Source of the DNA: Bacteroidales bacterium UBA1035 | GTDB lineage: Bacteria; Bacteroidota; Bacteroidia; Bacteroidales; Dysgonomonadaceae | Assembly (NCBI GenBank): GCA_002316835.1 | Contig: DCEG01000114.1 | Location: forward strand, 1-16,619 | Length of the DNA: 16,619 nucleotides | Reading direction: 5' to 3' | Shown: piece after piece, positions 1 to 7,305 of the stretch | Layout: each line of letters opens with the position of its first letter | Numbering within the stretch: position 1 is the first letter of the stretch | Notes under the pieces: model-generated | Seen by the model: the letters and a program-made list of their open reading frames with translations, nothing else | What the model was told of the DNA's origin: nothing | Database searches by the model: none | Made by a program: the position numbers and the translations under genes

Positions 1-717
1 CTGACAATGACGGTTATGGAAGGGAACGTGGAGTGGCGCGCACAGGATGCTTTGGGCAACGTTCAGGAATTGCCTATTGCCATTGAACTGGACACTTTTA
101 AAATTGAAGAATATCCGCCAAAACTGGTAGTTATCGATAATCATTCGGGAAAAATTCTGCCCGAAAACCGCCCCGAATCGTATATGTTTGAAGCAATTGG
201 TAAAACAACACAGTTAAGCGGAAATACCATCGAAGTGCTCGAATATATTCCGCAAGCGGCAGTAGTGAGGGACTCTGCGTTTACAAGCGTTGTTCCCATG
301 CTGATGGACGGAGCTGCAACGGCTCTGAAAGTACGGGTTACAAATCCGTCGCTAAAAGAGCCGGTAGAAGGTTGGGTAAGCAACGGAAGTTACATGTTCC
401 CGTATCAGGTGTTGTATATCGATGACTCTACAAGCGTGGCAATGCCGGTGCAGGAAGTGAAAAAGTACACATCGCAGGTAACGGTTTTCACCGAAGGCGG
501 GCATTCGAAAAAAGCCGATATCGAAGTAAACAAACCGTTATCGATTGAGGATTGGATTATTTACCAATATAGTTATGATGAAACAATGGGTAAATATTCC
601 AAAACCAGCGTTTTCGAACTCGTTCGTGACCCGTGGCTCAAAGTGGTTTATACAGGGATTTTTATGCTGCTGGCAGGGGCGGTGTTTTTGTTTATTGTTG
701 GACCGAAGAAATCGTAA
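1..717 (+). CDS. Cytochrome c biogenesis protein ResB-like, C-terminal part (5' end outside window)
   Basis: The reading frame is open from base 1, so only the last 238 codons are seen and the true start lies upstream. ResB (Ccs1) is the membrane partner of CcsA in system II cytochrome c maturation; together they carry heme across the membrane and attach it to CxxCH motifs of apocytochromes. The visible part is a large soluble, probably periplasmic, domain rich in beta-type sequence, followed by one hydrophobic segment near the C-terminus (around WLKVVYTGIFMLLAGAVFLF) and a short basic tail. That layout, with DPW just before the last membrane helix, is usual for ResB C-termini. The ccsA gene follows after 6 nt, which strongly supports the call. 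In Bacteroidetes this pair commonly follows nrfH and nrfA, so I infer that the missing upstream genes are nitrite reductase genes. The family is recognised mainly from context and tail architecture. Confidence 0.8.
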   Translation: MTMTVMEGNVEWRAQDALGNVQELPIAIELDTFKIEEYPPKLVVIDNHSGKILPENRPESYMFEAIGKTTQLSGNTIEVLEYIPQAAVVRDSAFTSVVPMLMDGAATALKVRVTNPSLKEPVEGWVSNGSYMFPYQVLYIDDSTSVAMPVQEVKKYTSQVTVFTEGGHSKKADIEVNKPLSIEDWIIYQYSYDETMGKYSKTSVFELVRDPWLKVVYTGIFMLLAGAVFLFIVGPKKS

Positions 718-723
718 ATTAAA

Positions 724-1518
724 ATGACTTGGGATTCCTTTATATATTTTGCCATTGTATCGGTCATTCTTTGGGCGGTAGCATCAATTTTGGCATTGAG
801 AAGCTCTAAAAAACTACTTCCTACCCTATTTACCTTATTGGGATTAGGCATATTCTTCACTTTCATTATCGGCATGTGGATGTCGCTGGAGCGACCGCCG
901 TTGCGCACGATGGGTGAAACTCGGTTGTGGTACTCGTTTTTTCTGCCTGTGGCAGGATTAATCACCTATCAACGATGGGGCTACAAATGGATTTTATCCT
1001 TCAGCACCATTCTTTCAGCAGTATTTATTATCGTGAACATCGTTAAACCTGATATCCACAACAAAGTGCTGATGCCCGCGCTACAAAGTCCGTGGTTTGC
1101 ACCGCACGTAATCATCTATATGTTTTCATATGCCATTTTGGGAGCGGTAACGCTAGTTGCCCTGTATTACCTGTTTCGGGAGAAAAAAATCTCAGACAAA
1201 ACACGCATTATGGATATGACCGACAACCTGGTGTACGTAGGTATTGCCTTTATAACTATGGGAATGCTGATGGGAGCTATCTGGGCTAAGGAAGCCTGGG
1301 GACATTATTGGAGTTGGGACCCTAAGGAGACATGGGCAGCCGCCACATGGCTGGGATACTTGATTTACATTCATTATCGGCTTAGAAAAACATCAATGAA
1401 CAAAACATCAATGATAATTCTTGTTTTTGCTTTCGTCCTACTGCAAGTTTGCTGGTACGGAGTCAATTACCTTCCATCGGCACAGGGGCGAAGTGTGCAT
1501 ACATATTCGACAAGATAA
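724..1518 (+). CDS. ccsA: Cytochrome c assembly protein CcsA/ResC (heme handling, WWD domain)
   Basis: A 264-residue polytopic membrane protein of the heme-handling family. It holds the WWD signature WGHYWSWDPKETW at residues 192-204, which binds heme in CcsA/CcmC/CcmF proteins. The two expected axial histidines flank it: His128 in the WFAPH segment and His259 near the C-terminus (RSVHTYS). About seven to eight hydrophobic segments can be seen. With ResB it forms the system II cytochrome c synthase that presents heme on the periplasmic side for ligation to apocytochromes. The gene starts at an ATG 6 nt after the resB stop, indicating one transcript and probably translational coupling. The length is close to the usual size of short CcsA proteins. 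The c-type cytochrome served is not in the window; NrfHA is the likely client by analogy with related genomes. Confidence 0.95.
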   Translation: MTWDSFIYFAIVSVILWAVASILALRSSKKLLPTLFTLLGLGIFFTFIIGMWMSLERPPLRTMGETRLWYSFFLPVAGLITYQRWGYKWILSFSTILSAVFIIVNIVKPDIHNKVLMPALQSPWFAPHVIIYMFSYAILGAVTLVALYYLFREKKISDKTRIMDMTDNLVYVGIAFITMGMLMGAIWAKEAWGHYWSWDPKETWAAATWLGYLIYIHYRLRKTSMNKTSMIILVFAFVLLQVCWYGVNYLPSAQGRSVHTYSTR

Positions 1519-1520
1519 CG

Positions 1521-1562
1521 AGACATAAGACGTCAAATATCAGACATTAGACAGTTAGATAT
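1521..1562 (+). repeat. Degenerate 7-bp-period repeat tract after ccsA
   Basis: Starting 3 nt after the ccsA stop, six consecutive heptamers share phase: AGACATA and AGACGTC at 1521-1534, a diverged unit at 1535, then AGACATT and AGACAGT at 1542-1555, and a diverged unit to 1562. The units AGACATA and AGACATT match 6 of 7 at a distance of 21. The rest of the spacer up to 1650 holds a weak inverted repeat TCTGTCA/TGACAGA (1574-1580 and 1599-1605). No function is known to me. See the finding on heptad tracts. Confidence 0.6.
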
Positions 1563-1650
1563 TTTTTCTAAAATCTGTCAGGGAAGCGATCTGTTATCTG
1601 ACAGACAGCAAGGCGGTCTAAAAAACATCAAACACCAAACAATATAACAA

Positions 1651-2934
1651 ATGAAACAAATTTATTTTTTAATACTAGCGATGATGATAATCGCATCGGG
1701 AAGCATAGTTTCCGCACAGGAAAAAGAGAATGAAATTACCGTAAAAGCTCAGCTAAGGCCTAGAGCAGAGTATCGTCACGGCGTTATCAGCCCGATGGGT
1801 GAAAATAGTAAGGCTTCATCGTTTATATCCAATCGTGCACGATTGAGTGTTGGATTCGATAACGGATTTCTTGCAATCGGAGCATCGGCTCAGGATGTTT
1901 CGGTGTGGGGAGAAAGAGCTCAGGTGGACAACACTCCGTGGACAAGCGGGATTAACGAAGCGTGGGCGAAAATCTATAAAAACGGCTATTTCATGCAATT
2001 CGGACGTCAGCAATTAACGTATGACGACGACAGAATTCTCGGCACACTCGACTGGCATCAGGCCGGCCGTTACCACGATGCGCTGAAAGCGGGTTATGAA
2101 AATATAAACAATAAACTTCACCTGATTTTGGCTTACAACCAGCACGCACAAAAAATAAATACCGGAACGTATTACGCCGGTGGACAGCCGTATAAAACGA
2201 TGCAAACGGCATGGTATCAGTACGACACCAAAGAGAATTTCGCAGTATCTCTTCTGCTGATGAATCTTGGATTCGAAACCGGAATCCCGGGGCAAGACGG
2301 AGCGCCCGATGAAGCCAAGACCACATACATGCAAACTATTGGAACAAACCTTTCGTATAAAATCAACGATTTAAGTTTGTACGGAACAGTTTATTATCAG
2401 ATGGGAAAAAACCGGATGGACAGAGATGTAAATGCGTATATGTTTGCAGCAAAAGGCCAATACAATTTCACACCGATGTTTTCTGCTGCTCTGGGCCTCG
2501 ATTACCTATCCGGGCAAAAAGCCGGCGAAGAAAAAGCCACCAACTTCGATCCGCTTTACGGAACACACCATAAGTTTTACGGAACGATGGACTATTTTTA
2601 TGCTTCACCTTTCGGAAACCGCGGTTTAGTGGATTTTTACGGATCGCTTATTTTCAAGCCTGCTAATAAACTTACCATCGACCTTACCTACCACAATTTC
2701 TCATCGCAGCAACCCGTTGACGTTTTCGATGTGGAGAAAAAAGGATTGGGTTCAGAAATCGATTTGACGGTAACCTACCCCATCCGTCCGTACATTACGC
2801 TACAAGGCGGATATTCGATGATGTTCGGCACCGAGGCTTTTTTCCAAATAAAGGGCGGAAGCAAAGACCGCACACAAAATTGGGCGTTCTTATCGTTGAA
2901 CGTGAATCCGACGATATTTAAAGGAAAATTTTGA
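1651..2934 (+). CDS. Alginate-export-family outer-membrane porin (respiratory-cluster porin)
   Basis: A 427-residue protein with a Sec signal peptide at residues 1-22 (basic start, hydrophobic core, likely cleavage after SA and before QEKEN). The mature part consists of alternating aromatic/polar beta strands, for example near SNRARLSVGF, FMQFGRQQLTYDDDRILG and FYGSLIFKP, and it ends in phenylalanine (FKGKF), the usual last residue of outer-membrane beta barrels recognised by BamA. This matches the alginate_exp porin family in size and style; GRQ followed by a D-rich turn is typical. The family name comes from AlgE-like export porins. In Bacteroidetes such genes often follow nrfHA-resB-ccsA, so a role in passage of nitrite or another small anion is more plausible than polysaccharide export; that is inference. 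The gene is 132 nt after ccsA and is followed by a strong terminator, suggesting it ends the operon. Confidence 0.8.
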   Translation: MKQIYFLILAMMIIASGSIVSAQEKENEITVKAQLRPRAEYRHGVISPMGENSKASSFISNRARLSVGFDNGFLAIGASAQDVSVWGERAQVDNTPWTSGINEAWAKIYKNGYFMQFGRQQLTYDDDRILGTLDWHQAGRYHDALKAGYENINNKLHLILAYNQHAQKINTGTYYAGGQPYKTMQTAWYQYDTKENFAVSLLLMNLGFETGIPGQDGAPDEAKTTYMQTIGTNLSYKINDLSLYGTVYYQMGKNRMDRDVNAYMFAAKGQYNFTPMFSAALGLDYLSGQKAGEEKATNFDPLYGTHHKFYGTMDYFYASPFGNRGLVDFYGSLIFKPANKLTIDLTYHNFSSQQPVDVFDVEKKGLGSEIDLTVTYPIRPYITLQGGYSMMFGTEAFFQIKGGSKDRTQNWAFLSLNVNPTIFKGKF

Positions 2935-3033
2935 ACATTCACAGAGAGACTATTAACATTTCGTGAAACAATGGTTTAGATTTATAAATTAAAATTTACT
3001 GTATTTAAATTCAAATCCGTGATAAATTAAGAG

Positions 3034-3069
3034 AAAATCTTGTGTTTTATTTTTCAAACACAAGATTTT
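3034..3069 (+). terminator. Rho-independent terminator after the porin gene
   Basis: Perfect 14-bp inverted repeat: AAAATCTTGTGTTT at 3034-3047 and its exact complement at 3056-3069, with an 8-nt loop. The 3' arm ends in TTTT followed by AG, so the U-run is short. It lies 100 nt beyond the porin stop and before the next promoter, so it separates the ccs/porin unit from the Fe-S unit. The A-run on the left arm would also let it work on the minus strand, but no minus-strand gene ends here. Confidence 0.75.
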
Positions 3070-3125
3070 AGTTGAATATTACTATCATTTAAACATCAAA
3101 AGTCTCGTTTTAACGTTTAAGCGTG

Positions 3126-3155
3126 TTTAATTAAAGAAAAAAATATGTATTTTTG
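3126..3155 (+). promoter_or_regulatory. Bacteroidetes-type promoter for the aldo/keto reductase–polyferredoxin unit
   Basis: A -7 element TATTTTTG (consensus TAnnTTTG) lies at 3148-3155, with a near-match -33 element TTTA at 3126-3129 and an 18-nt gap. Transcription would start near 3161-3163, leaving a leader of about 10-20 nt before the first ATG. The -33 region is embedded in the perfect palindrome TTTAATTAAA (3126-3135), which could be chance in A/T-rich DNA or an operator. Confidence 0.6.
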
Positions 3156-3172
3156 TCAGATACTATAAAAAC

Positions 3173-4561
3173 ATGCATACTATGGATCAAAATAACGAAA
3201 AACAAAAAATTTCGCGACGAACCGCATTGAAATACATGGGACTGGGAGCAGCAGTTATTCCTGCAAGCATCTACCTGAGTGGGTGTGGAAGAAAACCAAA
3301 AGACACTTCTCAAATAGTCCCTGATTTAAGTAATATTCCCACCGATAAAATGACTTATACCACTCTATCGAGAACAGGAGACAGGATATCACTTCTTGGT
3401 TTCGGAACGATGCGTTATCCTACAGTGGAAAGAGAAACACCCGAAGGTGTAAGACGATTTATCGATGAAGAGAAAGCCGAACAACTGGTGGACTATGCCA
3501 TGGCACACGGTATCAATTATTACGATACTGCCTGGATGTATCATCAGGGTGAATCGGAAATTGTTACCGGGAAACTCCTGAAAAAATATCCACGAAATAG
3601 TTTTTACATTGCCACAAAACTACCCGGCAGCGTAAAATCAAGGGAAGATGCCATTGCAACTTATCAAAAGCAAAGGGAAAAATTACAGGTTGATTATATC
3701 GATTATTACCACTTGCACAGCCTCAGCAGTGATGAACGGTACGAACGTATTTACAAAGAATGGGGAATGCTTGACTACCTGCTCAACGAAAAGAAAGAAG
3801 GTCGAATTCGCAATCTCGGTTGGTCTTTCCATGGCGACCAGGCGCTTTTCGATAAGGTTCTCGACGAGCCAATAGACTGGGATTTCGTAATGATACAAAT
3901 GAACTACCTCGACTGGAAATACGGACGTGTCCCCGCCGAATACATGTATAATCGACTGGTTGAAAAAAATATCCCCGTTATGATCATGGAACCGTTATTG
4001 GGTAGCCGTTTGGCAAAAGTTAGCCGTGCTGTATCGGAAATGATGCAGGAGGAACGTCCAAACGAAACTCCGGCACAATGGGCCTTCCGGTTTGTAGGTT
4101 CTCATCCGCAAGTAATGGTAGTGTTGAGCGGTATGACGTTAATGGAACATTTGCAGGAAAATATAAAAACCTATTCTCCTCTCGTTCCGGTTACCGATCA
4201 GCAGAAAAATATGCTGCAAAATGCAGCTGATATTATCCGCACATACAAAATAATACCATGTACAGATTGTAAATATTGCGTCCCTTGTCCGTACGGAGTG
4301 GATATTCCCGGAGTATTACTTTATTATAACAAGGCTACCTGGGATAGCAATCTACCCAATATGGAAGGCCCACGTGACGCTGAATTTAATCGTGCTTCAC
4401 GCGCATTTTTGGTTGATTACAACCGTACCATCCCCGAATTGGAACAAGCAAACCACTGTATAAACTGTGGAGAATGTGAGCCCACCTGTCCCCAAAACAT
4501 TAAAATCCCTACGGATTTGCTGAATATAGACAACCTTGTTCAACAATTAAAAGCCATCTGA
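3173..4561 (+). CDS. Exported (Tat, lipoprotein) aldo/keto reductase with C-terminal 2x[4Fe-4S] ferredoxin domain
   Basis: A 462-residue protein in three parts. Residues 1-38 form a twin-arginine signal (SRRTALK at 14-20, hydrophobic stretch, then lipobox LSGC with Cys38), so it should be exported folded and lipid-anchored. Residues about 60-340 are an aldo/keto reductase barrel keeping the full catalytic tetrad Asp118, Tyr123, Lys149, His180. The C-terminal part has two cysteine sets: C363/C366/C369/C372 and C429/C432/C435/C439 followed by Pro, each able to hold a [4Fe-4S] cluster. Related Fe-S aldo/keto reductases are commonly cytosolic and shorter; the export signal is the unusual part. 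An alternative start is the ATG at 3182, which keeps the whole signal. The next gene, a polyferredoxin, starts 4 nt after the stop, so the two are co-expressed and probably pass electrons to each other. The substrate is unknown. Because NAD(P)H is not free in the periplasm, a bound nucleotide is likely if the barrel is active. Confidence 0.88.
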   Translation: MHTMDQNNEKQKISRRTALKYMGLGAAVIPASIYLSGCGRKPKDTSQIVPDLSNIPTDKMTYTTLSRTGDRISLLGFGTMRYPTVERETPEGVRRFIDEEKAEQLVDYAMAHGINYYDTAWMYHQGESEIVTGKLLKKYPRNSFYIATKLPGSVKSREDAIATYQKQREKLQVDYIDYYHLHSLSSDERYERIYKEWGMLDYLLNEKKEGRIRNLGWSFHGDQALFDKVLDEPIDWDFVMIQMNYLDWKYGRVPAEYMYNRLVEKNIPVMIMEPLLGSRLAKVSRAVSEMMQEERPNETPAQWAFRFVGSHPQVMVVLSGMTLMEHLQENIKTYSPLVPVTDQQKNMLQNAADIIRTYKIIPCTDCKYCVPCPYGVDIPGVLLYYNKATWDSNLPNMEGPRDAEFNRASRAFLVDYNRTIPELEQANHCINCGECEPTCPQNIKIPTDLLNIDNLVQQLKAI

Positions 4562-4565
4562 TACC

Positions 4566-6116
4566 ATGTTAAAGAAAATTAGAATTGTTATAGCCGTAAT
4601 CTGCTTTGTTATTATTGTCTTGTTATTCCTCGATATTTCAGGAGTACTACACAAAAACTTCGCTTTTTTGGCCGAGCTTCAGTTTGTTCCGGCCTTACTG
4701 GCGCTTAATGTAATTGTTCTTATCGCGCTTGTTGCGCTCACCTTGGTGTTCGGAAGAATTTACTGTTCGACTATTTGCCCAACAGGAGTGTACCAGGATA
4801 TCGTTGCTTTTTTCGCCAGAAGAATTAAGTCGAGAAAAACACGCAGATATACCTACTCCGCCGCGAAAACAGTACTTAGACTGGTAATTTTAGCTATTTT
4901 TATTGTAGGAGTTGTAGCGGGAATCGGAATTATTTCAGCAATCCTTGATCCCTACGGTGCATCCGGAAGAATGGTAACAGAATTGCTTAGTCCGATTTAC
5001 GTGGCAACTAATAATCTTTTCGTAAAGATATTCGGTATACAGAGCTACACGTTTGCTTCTGCCGAAATCTGGATGAAAGGGTTATTTTCCTTCATACTAG
5101 CTGTGCTTACTTTACTCATTATAGGCTATCTTGCATGGAGAAGCGGGCGCACATATTGCAATACTTTCTGTCCGGTAGGTACCATCCTTGGATATTTGAG
5201 TAAATTCTCTCTTCTGAAAATCCATATCGATCCTAACACTTGTACCACTTGCGGAAGATGTACCCGCGACTGCAAAGCCTCGTGTATCGATTTTAAAAAT
5301 CACACCGTAGATTATACTCGTTGTGTGGCATGTTACAACTGTATAGAATCATGCAGGGATAACAGCATTACGTATTCGTTCCGAAAACCGGCAAAAAAAC
5401 AACAACCCGAAATCGTTGAGGTTGCACCCGACAACAATTCACGGCGGCAATTTCTTATAACTTCCCTTCTGGTATCTGCTACCGCGGCTGAACTTACAGC
5501 TCAGGAAGTGAGACGGAGTATGATTAAATTTCCGGCTGTTCGCAAAGATCGGTACAAACGTTCCGTGCCCGTTTCCCCTCCGGGGTCGCTTAGTCACAAT
5601 AATCTTAACGATAAATGTACGGCTTGCTTGTTGTGTGTTAACCAATGTCCCGATAAAATTATACGACCATCGATAAACGAATATGGCTGGACGGCCGTCA
5701 TGCAACCTACCCTATCCTTCGAACGCGGCTATTGCCGTACCGACTGCACCGTTTGCTCCGATGTTTGTCCTACCGATGCCATTACAAAACTAACAAAAGA
5801 GAATAAGACCAAAACAGCAATGGGGAATGCCGTTTACGTTCGTGAAAACTGTATCGTGGTGAAAGACGATGTAAATTGCGACGGATGCTGGCGTATTTGC
5901 CCTACCGATGCTATCACCCGCGAGTTTCGCGATGGTGGAGCAACATATATTCCACCGGTTGATAAGCCGGATGCCAATACAGTTGATCTGCGGCTTGTTC
6001 CTGTTGTTGATAAAAACAAATGCATCGGGTGTGGTGCTTGCGAATATATTTGTCCTGCGCGACCGTTAGCAGCTATTTTTGTAGAAGGCTACGAAAAACA
6101 TTTGACGGTAAATTGA
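4566..6116 (+). CDS. NapH–NapG-like fusion polyferredoxin (quinol/Fe-S electron conduit)
   Basis: A 516-residue membrane polyferredoxin. The N-terminal half is NapH/MauN-like: four membrane segments (about 6-24, 43-62, 104-127, 171-191), each pair followed by a CxxxCP motif (C67/C71 and C198/C202), then two [4Fe-4S] sets (C226/229/232/236 and C253/256/259/263). Next comes SRRQFL at 292-297 with a weakly hydrophobic stretch (297-313) and many basic residues after it, like the Tat signal that begins free-standing NapG. The C-terminal half has four more cysteine sets: C351/354/357/361, C390/394/397/401, C429/438/441/445 and C486/489/492/496. Six clusters in total are predicted. In the Nap system, NapH and NapG pass electrons from menaquinol to periplasmic partners; dual Sec/Tat-inserted polyferredoxins of this shape have been described experimentally. 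Here the likely partner is the upstream lipoprotein reductase. No nap genes are visible. Confidence 0.88.
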   Translation: MLKKIRIVIAVICFVIIVLLFLDISGVLHKNFAFLAELQFVPALLALNVIVLIALVALTLVFGRIYCSTICPTGVYQDIVAFFARRIKSRKTRRYTYSAAKTVLRLVILAIFIVGVVAGIGIISAILDPYGASGRMVTELLSPIYVATNNLFVKIFGIQSYTFASAEIWMKGLFSFILAVLTLLIIGYLAWRSGRTYCNTFCPVGTILGYLSKFSLLKIHIDPNTCTTCGRCTRDCKASCIDFKNHTVDYTRCVACYNCIESCRDNSITYSFRKPAKKQQPEIVEVAPDNNSRRQFLITSLLVSATAAELTAQEVRRSMIKFPAVRKDRYKRSVPVSPPGSLSHNNLNDKCTACLLCVNQCPDKIIRPSINEYGWTAVMQPTLSFERGYCRTDCTVCSDVCPTDAITKLTKENKTKTAMGNAVYVRENCIVVKDDVNCDGCWRICPTDAITREFRDGGATYIPPVDKPDANTVDLRLVPVVDKNKCIGCGACEYICPARPLAAIFVEGYEKHLTVN

Positions 6117-6131
6117 TTGATAAAACTCCAT

Positions 6132-6165
6132 AAAAAATCCCCGAAACTCAACCGTTCCGGGGATT
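6132..6165 (-). terminator. Terminator beyond fabH, between convergent units
   Basis: Inverted repeat AATCCCCG (6136-6143) / CGGGGATT (6158-6165) with a 14-nt loop. On the minus strand the stem is followed by a run of six T (A-run 6132-6137 on the plus strand), the classic intrinsic terminator form, placed 56 nt after the fabH stop. On the plus strand only a broken T-rich tail follows (GTCTTATT), so it may also stop the polyferredoxin transcript, less efficiently. Confidence 0.8.
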
Positions 6166-6187
6166 GTCTTATTCGTCAATCCGAAAT

Positions 6188-6209
6188 CCCTGCCTATCGG
6201 CAGACAGGG
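6188..6209. repeat. Small GC-rich REP-like hairpin
   Basis: CCCTGCCTATC followed by GGCAGACAGGG holds two competing stems that share bases: CTGCC (6190-6194) with GGCAG (6199-6203), loop TATC, and CCCTG (6188-6192) with CAGGG (6205-6209). It sits between the fabH stop and its terminator and is much more GC-rich than the spacer around it. It resembles short palindromic elements scattered between genes in Bacteroidetes, but one copy cannot prove a repeat family. Confidence 0.4.
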
Positions 6210-6220
6210 TAAATCGTAAA

Positions 6221-7228
6221 TTATTTTACCTTATCGCCATCGTAACCCCATTTCAGATACACGCTTCCCCAGGAGAAACCGGCACCGAAAGCGGTTAGAA
6301 TAATATTGTCACCTTTGCGAAGTTTGTCTTCCCACTCCCACAGGCACACCGGAATGGTTCCGGCGCTGGTATTACCGTATCGTTCGATGTTTACCATTAC
6401 TTTTTCTGGAGCAACTCCGGCACGCGCAACTGCGGCATCAATAATTCGGATATTAGCCTGATGCGGCACAAACCAGTCGATATCTTCGTGCGTGAGGTTG
6501 TTTCGCTCCATAATGTCAAGAGACACCTGAGCCATGTTGGAAACAGCGTATTTGAAAACCACTTTCCCCTCCTGATAAACAGTATGTTCGTTTTTTTCAA
6601 CTGTTTCGTGTGTAGCAGGATATTTACTTCCACCGGCTTTCATTTGCAGCGGAGCGTATCCTACTCCATCGGAGTGAAGGATGGCATCGATAATACCTAG
6701 GTTTTCTTCCGTAGGCTCTATCATCGCAGCTCCGGCAGCATCGCCGAAAAGAGGGCAAGTCGCGCGATCGGTATAGTTAGTCACCGATGACATTTTATCG
6801 CCGGCTATCAAAATAACTTTTTTATATTTTCCGGTTTTGATAAACCCGTTGCACACTTCAAGACCATACACAAATCCCGAGCAGGCCACTTCCATATCGA
6901 AACAGAAAGCATTTTTTATCCCGCAGTTTTCTGCCACAATCGATGCAGCAGACGGAAAGAAATGATCAGGTGTTGTTGTGGCAAAGATAACGCCATCAAC
7001 TTCTTCGGGTTTAGTGTTGGTTTTCTTGAGCAGTTCTTTTACTGCTTTGGTTCCCAAAACAGATACTCCCTGTTCTTCGCCTTTTAAAATTCTTCTTTCT
7101 TTAATACCTACCCTGGTCATAATCCACTCATCGGAAGTATCTACCATTTTCGATAGTTCTTCGTTGGTAAGTATGTAATCGGGGACGGCGGCTGTGATTC
7201 CTGTAATTACGGCATTCAAATTTTTCAT
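6221..7228 (-). CDS. fabH: Beta-ketoacyl-ACP synthase III (FabH)
   Basis: A 335-residue condensing enzyme that starts type II fatty-acid synthesis by joining an acyl-CoA (usually acetyl-CoA, or branched starters in many Bacteroidales) to malonyl-ACP. The triad of KAS III is complete: Cys116 in EVACSGF, His256 in VPHQAN and Asn286 in YGNTSAG. The C-terminal GAGFSWGS segment is also standard. Length and start (ATG at 7228) fit the family. It follows rpmF on the same strand, the common yceD-rpmF-fabH order that links lipid synthesis and ribosome production. A hairpin terminator lies between rpmF and fabH and I see no promoter between them, so fabH probably depends on read-through. Unlike several Bacteroidales, no era or der gene follows; a terminator does. 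A second KAS III paralogue elsewhere cannot be excluded. Confidence 0.96.
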   Translation of the reverse strand: MKNLNAVITGITAAVPDYILTNEELSKMVDTSDEWIMTRVGIKERRILKGEEQGVSVLGTKAVKELLKKTNTKPEEVDGVIFATTTPDHFFPSAASIVAENCGIKNAFCFDMEVACSGFVYGLEVCNGFIKTGKYKKVILIAGDKMSSVTNYTDRATCPLFGDAAGAAMIEPTEENLGIIDAILHSDGVGYAPLQMKAGGSKYPATHETVEKNEHTVYQEGKVVFKYAVSNMAQVSLDIMERNNLTHEDIDWFVPHQANIRIIDAAVARAGVAPEKVMVNIERYGNTSAGTIPVCLWEWEDKLRKGDNIILTAFGAGFSWGSVYLKWGYDGDKVK

Positions 7229-7245
7229 TATCCTGTTTTAATTGT

Positions 7246-7282
7246 AAAAAAACCCCGAAAAACAAGATTATTTCAGGGTTTT
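7246..7282 (-). terminator. Intercistronic terminator/attenuator between rpmF and fabH
   Basis: On the minus strand AAAACCCTGAAA (7282-7271) pairs with TTTCGGGGTTTT (7260-7249), 12 bp with one G-U pair, 10-nt loop, followed by a T-run reaching 7246. This is a well-formed intrinsic terminator inside what is otherwise one gene cluster. It should reduce fabH transcription relative to rpmF. Confidence 0.7.
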
Positions 7283-7305
7283 GGTTTTTTCTAAAGAATA
7301 GAGGA

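Noticed and set aside
1574..1605. TCTGTCA/TGACAGA hairpin before the porin gene as a terminator
   Set aside because: Seven pairs with an 18-nt loop and no T-run after it; more likely remnants of repeat sequence.
1991..2334. Two overlapping minus-strand frames of over 100 codons inside the porin gene
   Set aside because: They are antisense to a well-supported beta-barrel gene, have no recognisable motifs and no promoter.
2960..2980. Possible FNR/CRP-type site (TTTCGTGAAA) upstream of the Fe-S unit
   Set aside because: Arms of only four bases with wrong spacing, about 190 nt from the predicted start site; not distinguishable from chance.
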